Shown: one piece after another, positions 18,005 through 27,300 of the stretch
Numbering within the stretch: position 1 is the first letter of the stretch
Layout: every line of letters begins with the position of its first letter
NCBI GenBank assembly: GCA_964511215.1
Contig: CAZEER010000003.1
Span: forward strand, 1-64,000
Direction of reading: 5' to 3'
Origin: CAZEER01 sp964511215
Lineage (GTDB): Bacteria > Fidelibacterota > Marinisomatia > Marinisomatales > UBA1611
DNA length: 64,000 bases
Translations under genes and position numbers: made by a program
Notes under the pieces: generated by a model
What the model was told of the DNA's origin: nothing
Seen by the model: the letters and a program-made list of their open reading frames with translations, nothing else
The model's database searches: none

Positions 18005-18559
18005 TTACACTTTTAAATAAGATTCAGGGTTTTCCCATTCACCCTTTTCCCATTTAAAACTCTTAGTTTTATCTACTAAAATTTGTCCATCATTAGCAAG
18101 ACTAATTTTAAATCGTTCTAATGGTCTAGGAGCAGGACCTTCAAAATGAATACCTGTCATCCTAAAACCACTGCCATGACAGGGACATTTAAATTTTGAT
18201 TCTACCGGAAGCCAATTAGGCGTACATCCTAAGTGTGTACAAACCGTTGAAAGAGCAAAAATAGATTCTTCATCTCTGACAATCCAAGCATTAAACTGTT
18301 TTTTAAATTTTATATCAACAGAATTTTTAGAAAAATCATCAGGATAACCAATTTTAAAAGTCTGAGGTGGTTCAAATAAAACATTTGGGAAAAGAAAACG
18401 AACAATGATTGTAAAAAATCCCCCAGTAACCCCTAAATATGCTAGCCAACCAACAGATAGCCAGCTTAAGAATCCTCTCCTATCAGTTTCAGTACCTTTG
18501 TATGCATTATCAGGAGAAGATCCTACTGCGGCATTTGGAACCATTTTTTCTTCAGACAT
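18005..18559 (-). CDS. Rieske iron-sulfur protein of bc complex
   Basis: A 184-residue protein with an N-terminal membrane anchor (about 29-57; RRGFLSWLS suggests a Tat-type signal anchor). The 2Fe-2S ligands are Cys107 and His109 (CTHLGC) and Cys125 and His128 (CPCHGSGF), with Cys112 and Cys127 placed to form the usual disulfide. It moves electrons from quinol to the octahaem cytochrome. The gene starts three bases after the HEAT gene stop. Confidence 0.95.
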   Translation of the reverse strand: MSEEKMVPNAAVGSSPDNAYKGTETDRRGFLSWLSVGWLAYLGVTGGFFTIIVRFLFPNVLFEPPQTFKIGYPDDFSKNSVDIKFKKQFNAWIVRDEESIFALSTVCTHLGCTPNWLPVESKFKCPCHGSGFRMTGIHFEGPAPRPLERFKISLANDGQILVDKTKSFKWEKGEWENPESYLKV

Positions 18560-18562
18560 AAG

Positions 18563-19444
18563 TTAGATAACCTTATCGTAATTTTTCTTTAATGTTTTCA
18601 TTGCAGCATTTCTTATTTTAAGATTTTCATCTGACTTTGCCAGATGCACAAGTTTTGGTTTAAACCTTAGATCATTAATAATCGAGGTTGCTTCAATTGC
18701 GGTAAGAATGACTCTTGTAATTTCATTATAGTCAAGCTCTGGGAAGGTCAACAAATATTCTCTATCCATAAGATTCTCAATAACTGAGACAGATGATTTC
18801 TCACCCATCTTTGCCAAGGCGATTGCAGCATCCCATCTAATATTTGGTTCATTATCAATTAAAAGTTCATTTAATACCGGTATAGATTTTTTGCTACCAA
18901 TGAAGCCTAAAGACATAGTAGCAGCTAGACGTTCATCCTGATAGTCCGAGTTTTTGATAATCTTGATTAATTCAGACACTGCCGTACTTGCTTTTACCAT
19001 TCCCACAGACTGAATAGCTGCTAAACGAGATTCTCGGGATTGGTCTTGTAGACCATTTAACAACTCTTCTGAATAAAAACTGTCTCTTGTTGCGCCCATT
19101 GCAATCGCTAAATAAGCACGTACAAGTGGGTCGTCATTGACAGCATGTTTATAGGCAGATATCATTTGGCTCTTAAAAGCAGGGTCACTGGGCACTGTCT
19201 CAGGATTATTTAACACTTTGGACAATTCATAGGCAGATTGCCATCTTTTAGTTGCAGATCCAATTTTAACTTGATTTAAAAGTGCAGAGGCATCTTCTGT
19301 TTCATATGTAATAAATCTAAATAATAGGAAAAATACTGCACCGAAGATTGCAATCATAAATGGAATAAGAAAAAAAGAATAGAAGAGTGTGTAGATACGA
19401 CTCGAATCATTTTTTTCCATTTCTATAGTTGTTGCGTTATTCAT
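18563..19444 (-). CDS. Membrane-anchored HEAT-repeat protein in bc operon
   Basis: A 293-residue protein with an N-terminal membrane helix (about 19-46) and then helical HEAT-like repeats (for example ESRLAAIQSVGMVKAS, DERLAATMSLGFIGSK, NIRWDAAIALAKMGEK). Similar HEAT proteins sit next to bc genes in some bacteria, and a scaffold or assembly role is plausible (inference). It carries no cofactor motif. It lies 52 bases after the 57-residue small gene and directly before the Rieske gene. Confidence 0.8.
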   Translation of the reverse strand: MNNATTIEMEKNDSSRIYTLFYSFFLIPFMIAIFGAVFFLLFRFITYETEDASALLNQVKIGSATKRWQSAYELSKVLNNPETVPSDPAFKSQMISAYKHAVNDDPLVRAYLAIAMGATRDSFYSEELLNGLQDQSRESRLAAIQSVGMVKASTAVSELIKIIKNSDYQDERLAATMSLGFIGSKKSIPVLNELLIDNEPNIRWDAAIALAKMGEKSSVSVIENLMDREYLLTFPELDYNEITRVILTAIEATSIINDLRFKPKLVHLAKSDENLKIRNAAMKTLKKNYDKVI

Positions 19445-19496
19445 AAAGCTAAAAATTAGGTGGTGAATTTATTCTATAATCTTTTCTAAGAAAAAA

Positions 19497-19670
19497 CTAA
19501 ATATCATTTTTATTTTTTTTATTATTGTTGTTTAGTTGTTCAAGATCTTGTCGAAGTATACGAGTCAATCTTGAAAGTTTACGAACATCTTTTTTCACTT
19601 TTACTAGTTCATTGACGAGAATCATTGCAAATACAAGAACCAAAAATGAAATGATAGGGAGAGCATCCAA
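19497..19670 (-). CDS. Small membrane-anchored protein, TTG start (57 residues)
   Basis: Reads (L/M)DALPIISFLVLVFAM... with one membrane helix (about 5-22) and a basic, coiled-coil-like cytoplasmic tail (KVKKDVRKLSRLTRILRQDLEQL). An in-frame TAA lies two codons before the TTG, and no ATG is available before the helix. It follows the 48-residue gene by three bases. The function is unknown; with its neighbours it is probably a small accessory subunit of the bc complex. Confidence 0.6.
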   Translation of the reverse strand: MDALPIISFLVLVFAMILVNELVKVKKDVRKLSRLTRILRQDLEQLNNNNKKNKNDI

Positions 19671-19673
19671 ACT

Positions 19674-19820
19674 TTAATCCTGTTCTCCTTTTTCACTCTT
19701 TTTTTTGAGTTGCCACCCTAAGAGGACAGGAAAAAAAAACAATATAATGCAACTCACTGCAAGTAAACCGACAGCCCATTCTAGGTTTCGCATTAGCCAT
19801 TCCAGAGTCAACCATTCCAT
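19674..19820 (-). CDS. Small single-helix protein (48 residues)
   Basis: Reads MEWLTLEWLMRNLEWAV..., with a repeated Trp-rich amphipathic start (EWLTLEWLMRNLEW), one membrane helix at about 18-37 and a Lys-rich end. It lies 13 bases after the 35-residue gene and three before the 57-residue gene. No family recognised. Position suggests a small subunit or assembly factor of the bc complex. Confidence 0.6.
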   Translation of the reverse strand: MEWLTLEWLMRNLEWAVGLLAVSCIILFFFPVLLGWQLKKKSEKGEQD

Positions 19821-19833
19821 ACGCTAATTATTA

Positions 19834-19941
19834 TTAGAATACCCAAGTGACAAGGGTAACATATACTAGGAGTAATGCAGTACAGGCTATCATTGAAATG
19901 ACCTGAGTCTTAGTAACGGTATGTTTAGATGTTTCTGACAT
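19834..19941 (-). CDS. Small single-helix protein (35 residues)
   Basis: Reads MSETSKHTVTKTQV... followed by a hydrophobic helix (ISMIACTALLLVYVTLVTW). It starts two bases after the stop of the SRPBCC gene. Single-helix proteins of this size are typical minor subunits of respiratory complexes such as PetG/L/N (comparison only; no homology is claimed). Confidence 0.55.
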   Translation of the reverse strand: MSETSKHTVTKTQVISMIACTALLLVYVTLVTWVF

Positions 19942-19943
19942 TG

Positions 19944-21257
19944 TTATTTTGCTGATCTTTTTGCTTTTATTACTGCAGACTTAATTTTTCCGCGTAGTAC
20001 TCTGTTTTCTAGGGCATTAATCTCTTCCATATCCCCTGTAAGGCCTTTAGCAACCAATCTATCCAGTAATTCTTCATCTGTTTCTTTTTTTGAGGAACCT
20101 TCATTGTTTGGCGAGGTTGATTCATTCGTAGATAACTTAGGCATGGGCGGTCTTTCTATGGATCCTCTATTTATTTTCACCATCATTGCCTTTGCTTTAC
20201 CTCTAATTATTTTATCATCATGACTGTTTACTTTATCCATGTCTCCATCAAGCCCTATATTGACAAAGTAGGCAACTAATTCATCTTTAGATAGCGAAGA
20301 AATACCTCCGCCAGAAGTAGTAGTAGTTCCAGCAATTGGTTTTTCAGGGCAAGGTGGTATTATACCTGTTCTTTTTGATTTAACAATTCCCGCTTTAGCC
20401 ATTCCACGTATTGGCTTTTGAGGAATAGCATCTACATAATCCATATTGCCTTTTATACCCATATTAATTGCATAATCAATATAGTCTTGTCTAGATGAAA
20501 ACCCTCCATCTTGTGATGTATTATCCGTACTATCATTGACTTGCTCATCATCAGATAAAAAATCTACTTTGGGGATAATGCGATCAAGGTTTTGTAAAAT
20601 TTTTGCCTTTTCGTTCCAATTCAGCTGACTTAAAATCGATAAAAGACCTTGAGATGAGCGAGTACAGGTTACCCAGACTCCATAATCGGATTCACGGATT
20701 GAGAATTGGATGTATTCCATCATAAATGGATTGTTTCTAAATGTGAAGCCAAACTCTTTCTCCTTTTCAAGAGTCATAATCCTACATTCAAACCAAGGTG
20801 CAATCGTTTTTGGCCGAATTTTGAAATAGTTACCAGGTTTTAATTCTAAATGATCAAAAGAATATTGATGTACATAACGCTTGGTATCTATAACTGGTAA
20901 TGCGCGCTGTATACCATAAAACCAGACATTATACATTTCCAAGGATGTTAGCATTTCCCATATTATTTCTTTTGTAGTAGCAAAATGATGTTCTACTTTG
21001 CTCTCTCCTTTGAAAGGGCTCCACTCATTCCATGATATTCCAATGCCATTGTCAGGTACAGGGGGTATTTTTAGCGTTGCTTCTTTTTGTTGAAAACCAT
21101 CTATTTCTAAATCTTTTAGAGAATGGTGCTCAATCCTGCCATCTGGAAACTCAAGCTCATACTTTGTTGGGTAAAAATAAATCTGTTTAACAGTACCTTC
21201 TTGACCAGTTTCGCGAACAGTACAGGATGTTCCTAATTTTATTCTATTGAGAATCAT
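19944..21257 (-). CDS. SRPBCC-domain protein with three C-terminal 43-residue repeats, bc operon
   Basis: A 437-residue soluble protein at the head of the bc operon. Residues 1-55 look like a small beta-barrel (GTVKQIYFYPTKYELEFPDG). Residues 85-230 resemble an SRPBCC/polyketide-cyclase-like fold. After a polar linker come three repeats at about 256-298, 322-364 and 392-434, with the pattern hydrophobic-x6-G-(I/L)-x-G-(N/D)-M-(D/E)-x-(V/I)-(N/D)-x7-(I/L)-RG-(M/K)-x-K-(A/S). Pro/Ser/Thr-rich linkers separate them. I do not recognise the repeat. There is no signal peptide, so it is cytoplasmic. Assembly, haem or quinone handling for the bc complex is a guess from position. Confidence 0.7.
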   Translation of the reverse strand: MILNRIKLGTSCTVRETGQEGTVKQIYFYPTKYELEFPDGRIEHHSLKDLEIDGFQQKEATLKIPPVPDNGIGISWNEWSPFKGESKVEHHFATTKEIIWEMLTSLEMYNVWFYGIQRALPVIDTKRYVHQYSFDHLELKPGNYFKIRPKTIAPWFECRIMTLEKEKEFGFTFRNNPFMMEYIQFSIRESDYGVWVTCTRSSQGLLSILSQLNWNEKAKILQNLDRIIPKVDFLSDDEQVNDSTDNTSQDGGFSSRQDYIDYAINMGIKGNMDYVDAIPQKPIRGMAKAGIVKSKRTGIIPPCPEKPIAGTTTTSGGGISSLSKDELVAYFVNIGLDGDMDKVNSHDDKIIRGKAKAMMVKINRGSIERPPMPKLSTNESTSPNNEGSSKKETDEELLDRLVAKGLTGDMEEINALENRVLRGKIKSAVIKAKRSAK

Positions 21258-21399
21258 TATTTATTTTTTGATTTATATCAAACTATTATGAAAAAAATAG
21301 TTTTAAATAGGTCCGTAAATTAATCATTTGTATCATTTTCTAAAGTGGAAAAGTTATGCATAATGACTAAAATAATATTTTTAACTTATCGGCTCTTAT

Positions 21400-22332
21400 A
21401 TGCGATTATTTCGAACGTTTTCATTTATATCTACTGCGCTGACGTATCTATTAATTTTTATCGGGGGTCTGGTTCGTGTCTCCGGAGCGGGTATGGGTTG
21501 CCCTGATTGGCCGAAATGTTTTGGTCGTTGGATTCCTCCGACAGACTTGAGCCAGGTTCCATTGCAATATTTTGACCAATTCAATATAGTTCTAGCTTGG
21601 ATTGAATACTGTAATAGACTTTTTGGAGCTTTAGTGGGTCTGACCATAACACTAACATTAGCGATAGGTTTAAAATATTTTTCCCATATCCCAACTATCA
21701 AGTGGCCAATAGTTATTGCATTTTTTCTAACATTAATAGAAGGTTGGCTTGGTTCGGTATTGGTAGATACAGTACTTAATCCTTTCACGATTACTCTACA
21801 TTTACTTTTGGCATTAATTATAGTTATGCTGTTGTTATACTCTTCGCAGGAGGCATACTACTTGGAGAATCCTAAGGCTGAAGTTTTAAGCAAATATCCT
21901 GAAGATATAGGCTGGCTTTTTAGTTTAATTTCCATTGCCTTAATTATAGAAATTATTTTAGGTACTGAAATACGTGGAGGTCTAGAAATAATCCGTAAGG
22001 AAAATCCCATGGTGGAATCAGAGTTTCTACTGCAGATGCTTGGTCCTTTCAAATACGTCCATACCATTCTTGGATTTGTAATTACCGGTTTATCTGGACT
22101 TCTATGGTATAAACTAGTAAAAAAATCTTTTAATCCCTCAGTTGTGGTTATACAATCTTCCACTGCAATTCTGGTTTTTATTATGATACAAATTATCTTG
22201 GGTGAGATGCTAGTGTTTTTAGAGATAATACCTCTTATTCAATTGTTTCATCTTTGGATAGCATCCTGGATACTTGGTTTGGTCAGTATACAATATTGTG
22301 CATGGAAAAAATCAAGACTTATCTATGAATAA
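21400..22332 (+). CDS. ctaA: Haem A synthase (CtaA/Cox15)
   Basis: A 310-residue membrane protein with eight helices in two similar halves. The first half opens with GGLVRVSGAGMGCPDWPKC, diagnostic for CtaA, and conserved His residues occur in both halves (HLLLALI, YVHTILGF, FHLWIAS). It oxidises the haem O methyl group to make haem A for the aa3 oxidase. It starts a four-gene assembly operon (ctaA-sco-ctaB-DUF420) facing away from the bc operon across a 142-base divergent promoter region. Confidence 0.95.
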   Translation: MRLFRTFSFISTALTYLLIFIGGLVRVSGAGMGCPDWPKCFGRWIPPTDLSQVPLQYFDQFNIVLAWIEYCNRLFGALVGLTITLTLAIGLKYFSHIPTIKWPIVIAFFLTLIEGWLGSVLVDTVLNPFTITLHLLLALIIVMLLLYSSQEAYYLENPKAEVLSKYPEDIGWLFSLISIALIIEIILGTEIRGGLEIIRKENPMVESEFLLQMLGPFKYVHTILGFVITGLSGLLWYKLVKKSFNPSVVVIQSSTAILVFIMIQIILGEMLVFLEIIPLIQLFHLWIASWILGLVSIQYCAWKKSRLIYE

Positions 22333-22912
22333 GATATTTTATTATACTTTATTTATTATAGTTCTAATGGGGGTCGGTGCAAGTTGGGTAATTCAGAAAG
22401 CTAGATTTTCTCATGATTTACCAGTAATAAAACTGGTCCCAGATTTCTCATTTACAAATCAATATGGTGAAATTTTCACTCAGGATAATTTAAGAGGTAA
22501 GGTTTCAGTTTTAGATTTTTTTTTCACTAGCTGTGCTGGTCCCTGCCCAATAATGACCTATAATATGAAAGAACTGTACAATGATTTTTCCCAAATAAAT
22601 GAAGTCCAGTTTATTTCAATTACTGTTGATCCAATTCTAGATACAAAACTAAAGCTTAAAGAATATGCAGATATTCAGGGTGTCTATGATAAGCGTTGGC
22701 AGTTTTTATTTTCAGATCTGGAACAGATAAAAAATCTAAAGAGAAATGGGTTTATGCTTTATGCTGATCAATTACCACAGGGACACGCAATTAAATTTAT
22801 TTTGATTGATGAGAATGGTAAGATTCGAAAATATTTTGATGGAACTGATGATGCCAGTCAAGCAGTATTAAGAGAAAATATTACACATCTCCTAAGAAAT
22901 TTTAAATCATAA
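22325..22912 (+). CDS. Sco1/SenC-type CuA assembly protein
   Basis: A 195-residue membrane-anchored thioredoxin-fold protein. I chose ATG 22325 over the upstream in-frame ATG at 22274, because the shorter form begins directly with the anchor helix and overlaps ctaA by only eight bases. The copper site is CAGPC (TSCAGPCPIM) with the distal His in QGHAIKFIL. It is a second Sco in the window, next to the haem A genes, and lacks the CusF-like domain of the other. Confidence 0.92.
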   Translation: MNKIFYYTLFIIVLMGVGASWVIQKARFSHDLPVIKLVPDFSFTNQYGEIFTQDNLRGKVSVLDFFFTSCAGPCPIMTYNMKELYNDFSQINEVQFISITVDPILDTKLKLKEYADIQGVYDKRWQFLFSDLEQIKNLKRNGFMLYADQLPQGHAIKFILIDENGKIRKYFDGTDDASQAVLRENITHLLRNFKS

Positions 22913-23794
22913 ATGAAGAGAAGACCCAAGCAGGCAGGCAGTTTATCTGAAGCTTATTTTGAATTAACAAAACCTTCCATTACTTTTTTGATACTAGTAT
23001 CAACAGCATTAGGCTATTACCTGGGAGGGAATGGTATATCAATTTATTCGCATTTTCTTTTCACATTGTTAGGATCTTGCCTTGTCTCTTCTGGTGCTGG
23101 GGCATTAAACCATTATATGGAAATGGAATCTGATGCATTAATGCATCGCACACAATATAGGCCGCTTCCTACAGGTATGATCTCTGGAGTTAGGGCTATG
23201 GTTTTTGGTCTTACTTTGATTTTTTCAGGTGCTATAATCCTCTATACATTAATTAACTCTGTCACTGCTTTATTAGCTCTAGTGACAACTGCTATGTATC
23301 TTTTTATTTATACTCCTCTTAAAAAATTTACCTGGCTTAATACATCAATTGGAGCAATACCAGGTTCTATTCCACCATTGGGAGGGTGGGCTGCTGCAAC
23401 TGGGAACCTAGATCCTGAAGCTTGGATTTTATTTGCTATTTTATTTTTATGGCAGCATCCACATTTTTATGCAATTGCGCTAATGTGTAAGGATGATTAT
23501 AAAAAAGCAAATTTGAAAATGTTACCAGTTATAGAGCCTGATGGAAAACGGACAAACAGGCAGATTATCTGGCATTCTATTTTGCTAATTCCTGTATCAG
23601 TTATGCCCGTATATATTGGTCTTCTTGATACGTTTTATTTTTATATGGCGCTGGTATTAGGTTTGGGGTATATGTTGTCAGGTATTTTATTAGCCAGACA
23701 ATACAGTATTGACAATGCTCGTTTTGTTTTAAAAATGTCAGTGCTATATCTACCTGCTCTTTTTATAACAATTATAGTGGATAAATTTTTATGA
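22913..23794 (+). CDS. ctaB: Protohaem IX farnesyltransferase (haem O synthase)
   Basis: A 293-residue UbiA-superfamily enzyme. The first Asp motif is NHYMEMESDALMHRT, followed by QYRPLPTG; the second conserved loop is KDDYKKANLKMLPV. These and the length identify CtaB/Cox10, which adds farnesyl to haem B, giving the substrate for CtaA. It starts at the base after the sco stop and overlaps the DUF420 gene by ATGA. Confidence 0.95.
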   Translation: MKRRPKQAGSLSEAYFELTKPSITFLILVSTALGYYLGGNGISIYSHFLFTLLGSCLVSSGAGALNHYMEMESDALMHRTQYRPLPTGMISGVRAMVFGLTLIFSGAIILYTLINSVTALLALVTTAMYLFIYTPLKKFTWLNTSIGAIPGSIPPLGGWAAATGNLDPEAWILFAILFLWQHPHFYAIALMCKDDYKKANLKMLPVIEPDGKRTNRQIIWHSILLIPVSVMPVYIGLLDTFYFYMALVLGLGYMLSGILLARQYSIDNARFVLKMSVLYLPALFITIIVDKFL

Positions 23795-24306
23795 AGAATG
23801 AAACGTTTTGGACTCGTATTATTATTGTAGTTTCTATAGTTATTAGTTTAGTAGTGGCTTTTCTTATACTTGGTCCTAGACCAGAAGGAATTGAGGGTAT
23901 GGTTGATGTCTCGATATTACCTTTAATTAATGCTTCTTTAAATGCTATTACAACTTTTCTATTATTAGTGGGATATTTTTTTATAGTACGAAAAAATATT
24001 GAAGCTCATAAAGTTGTTATGTTGACTTCGTTTGGTACATCATCACTTTTTTTAGTGAGTTATGTTATATATCACTGGTTTAAAAGTGGTCCAAAAATTT
24101 ACATTGGGAATTTTCATACAGTTTATTACATTATATTATTTAGCCATATAATACTGGCTGCGCTTATCATACCACTGGCTCTTTTTACACTTTATAGAGG
24201 TTGGGTGACAGATATAAAAAGACATAGAAAGATTGCACGAATCACACTCCCACTCTGGCTTTATGTATCTGTAACAGGTGTTATTATATATCTAATGCTT
24301 TACTAG
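23791..24306 (+). CDS. DUF420 membrane protein (CtaM-like)
   Basis: A 171-residue protein with five helices and His residues in helices (NIEAHKVV, YHWFKSG, GNFHTVYY, FSHIILAA), as in the DUF420 family. In Firmicutes a member (CtaM) is needed to mature the aa3 oxidase. The last position of a haem A synthesis operon fits that role. It is translationally coupled to ctaB. Confidence 0.85.
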   Translation: MKNETFWTRIIIVVSIVISLVVAFLILGPRPEGIEGMVDVSILPLINASLNAITTFLLLVGYFFIVRKNIEAHKVVMLTSFGTSSLFLVSYVIYHWFKSGPKIYIGNFHTVYYIILFSHIILAALIIPLALFTLYRGWVTDIKRHRKIARITLPLWLYVSVTGVIIYLMLY

Positions 24307-24325
24307 TTTATCCGTATTTATTATC

Positions 24326-27300
24326 TCAAATTATTTTTACTAAGCCGCCAAATTTTTTATTAATCTGGAATCCCTGTTTGGCAAAAAACCTTTGGGCATA
24401 AAAGCCAACTGTAATGATCTCTATATTTCTATGTTTCATACGTTTATATAGGTCAGACATTAGACGCTTACTCAAAAAAATATTTTGATATTTTTCTTTT
24501 ATTACTACCCATTCGAGATGAATCCTATTTTTTCCCAGATTTTTCCAGTATAGACCTCCAACAAGCCGGTTCCTACTATTGAATGAAAATAGAAATTCAT
24601 GCTCTGCAGTAAAAACCGCTGATAATGAAGAGTCAGAAAGCAGCGTATGAAATTGTGCGATTTCTTTAGGAAGGAATGGTGGTCTAATACGATACAATTT
24701 ACCATCCTTACATTCAGTTTGATAAACTAAGTCAATACGAGCTTTGTCTCCTATAGTGGTCGTGACAAGTTCTACATAGTCAGCAGCATCAATGTGAGGG
24801 AAAAGCATTCTAGCAAGGAAAAACTTTTCACTTTCATTTAATTCTACTGTGGTTTGGATGTCTGAAATACGATCTTGGATATTCCAGGGACTAAGTTTAT
24901 TCTCTCTTAGATCCTTAATCAGAGAGCGGAATTTATTCGTAAGATCAGGGTTCTCATCTTTAAAGCAAGTCATCATAAAAAATCTTACACGAGTTTCCGG
25001 ATATTCATCTAATAATCCATCTAATTCATAATCTTTATATAATTCCTGCAAGATTGATGCTTTAGCATTAAGAGTAGCCTCTTGATTCAAATCCAACCAG
25101 CGCTCATATCTTAGAGATGCGAATACTACAGGCTTTGTTAATACTCCAAAATGATCTATCTCATTCAAAAATTGATTGATCCTATCTTTTGTTAATCCAA
25201 CTAGTTTACATTTCTTTTTAACTTTATTATCGTCCATTTCTAGTTTGAGTTCTTCAAGAATGTTTTTACCTTTTTTAACTTTTAGCGCTTGAATTGTTGC
25301 AGAAAAAATAACTTCCCAATCTGACATATGTGTCAGTCCACTGTATCTTTTTTCAGTTTTTATAATATAATCTGTGTATAAAGACAAAAAATGCTCTGCC
25401 AATGAAACCATAGGTTTGCGACCAGAAATTGATATCAATCTTGTACCAGTTTTATAGTCATGTTGAGGTATAATTAAATTATTAGGTACTGGTGGTTGAA
25501 TTGATAATTTATAATATGTTTTCCGCCAGAATTCTTGATAGGCTTGTATACCATTCCAGATAAAATGTAGCCACCGCATTTGCCAGCGGTCAACTTTAGT
25601 TCGATCGCTTATATCATTTTCATTTCGTTGTAAATAAGTAGCTAAAGTTTCGCCTTGTATATATTCTTCAGTATATAGATGCTGCTCAGGCCAGTATCCA
25701 CCGAAATTTTCCACTAATTGATGACCTTTAAAACTCGAGCTCATGGTAATTAACCACTTTACTTCTTCATCGATAAATTCACTGTCCCAACCTTCATTTA
25801 GGTTTATTACCACATTATGTGTACCAAAATTTCTTGTTTTCATCAGTACTCTGAATACGCTTTTGTTATTGCGACTTCCTAAGTGTGTGATCCAAATACC
25901 ATTTTTACTTATATCATTGAGCCCTATTAAATAGTGTTTTGAAAATAAGAAAATTGATTCTCTTATCAGCGATGTTTCAATAATAGCGTTTAAGATGCGT
26001 TTTTTATGTTTTTTACGCACATTTTCATCAAATGTAACAATATCTTTCCAGGTATATTCTTGCCCTGTATCAGGGTCAATGGTAATTGTCGCTGATTTCC
26101 CTATCCATGTTCGAAATCCGTTTACTAAACTGTAATACCCTTTCTGTACGGTAGAGTGGATAGGTTTAGGTATATCAGACAATAACCACCTTATCAATTC
26201 AGATCGTGACCACACAAATCGTGTTGGATGAAGTGTCCCGTATTCAGCTAAAAGCAGTAATAATGTTTTAATAAAATCTTGTTCATTCTGCTCAACCTTT
26301 ATTATGTCTTGGTGGCTCTTATAAAGATATTCCACTATGGATTTGAAATGATCATCATTAGTGCGCTTTATATCAAATCTAAATTCTTTCGTGGGATCAG
26401 ATTTTTTTTGAAAAAGATATGCTTCTCGAAGCATTACAATAAAAATACTCCCTGAAAGCAAAGGCGAAAGTGACTCAACTAGTTTAACGCGAAAAATAGG
26501 ATTAGAATGATCTTGGTAGTTTAAAAAAGTGTCAATTATCACATTAGACCAATTACTAGAAGAGTTACCTGTGATAGTATCAAGAGTTTCAAAAACAGAA
26601 ATATCATTATTTATAAAGGAATTAACTGATTTATGAATACTGAATAAAAGGGTATCAATTTTTTCAGAAGATAATTTTGATGAGCTAGATAATTGAGCTA
26701 GAGTCTCTAGCCTATTGATTTTCAGAGAGCTGTTTATTTTTGCTTCTTTTAATCTGTAGATGGAGCTTCCTGTGAAATTGGAAAAATTAAAATTACCTAG
26801 CCATAGGCTAGGGCATTGTATTACAGTTTCTAAGTCTAGGATATTTGTAGTAGAACTATAAAAAAAGTCACCCATTTGGATAGTGTTTTTTGACCATTTC
26901 AATATTAATGATCTATCCTGATCAGAAGTAGAAATAGAATTACCATCCCAAGAAAGGTTGCTTTTTACTGTTCCAATTTCTCTCAATAGCCAGTTTGGTA
27001 TTTTAATTTCTTTGGAACCATAATAAAGCGATAAATAATTTTTTTCATAAAGGGGGCTGATTATATGATTAAAATTTTTTAAAATTGTTTTCCGTTTGAA
27101 TGTACCTTTCTGAGTTATTTCACCTTTCTCTTTGGAAAAATTTCGTTGAATAATTACATAATTCACTATTCTTTCAAAAGGTGAAAGAAAACTATTAACT
27201 GAAAGAATCATTGAACTAAAAATTTCTCTAATTTCATCATCATTTAAAATATCAAATTGGATTGATGACTTTTTATAATCGGGGTAGATAAGTACTGAAT

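Noticed and set aside
22274..22324. Upstream ATG extension of the Sco gene
   Set aside because: It overlaps ctaA by 59 bases and adds residues that would move the membrane anchor away from the N-terminus.
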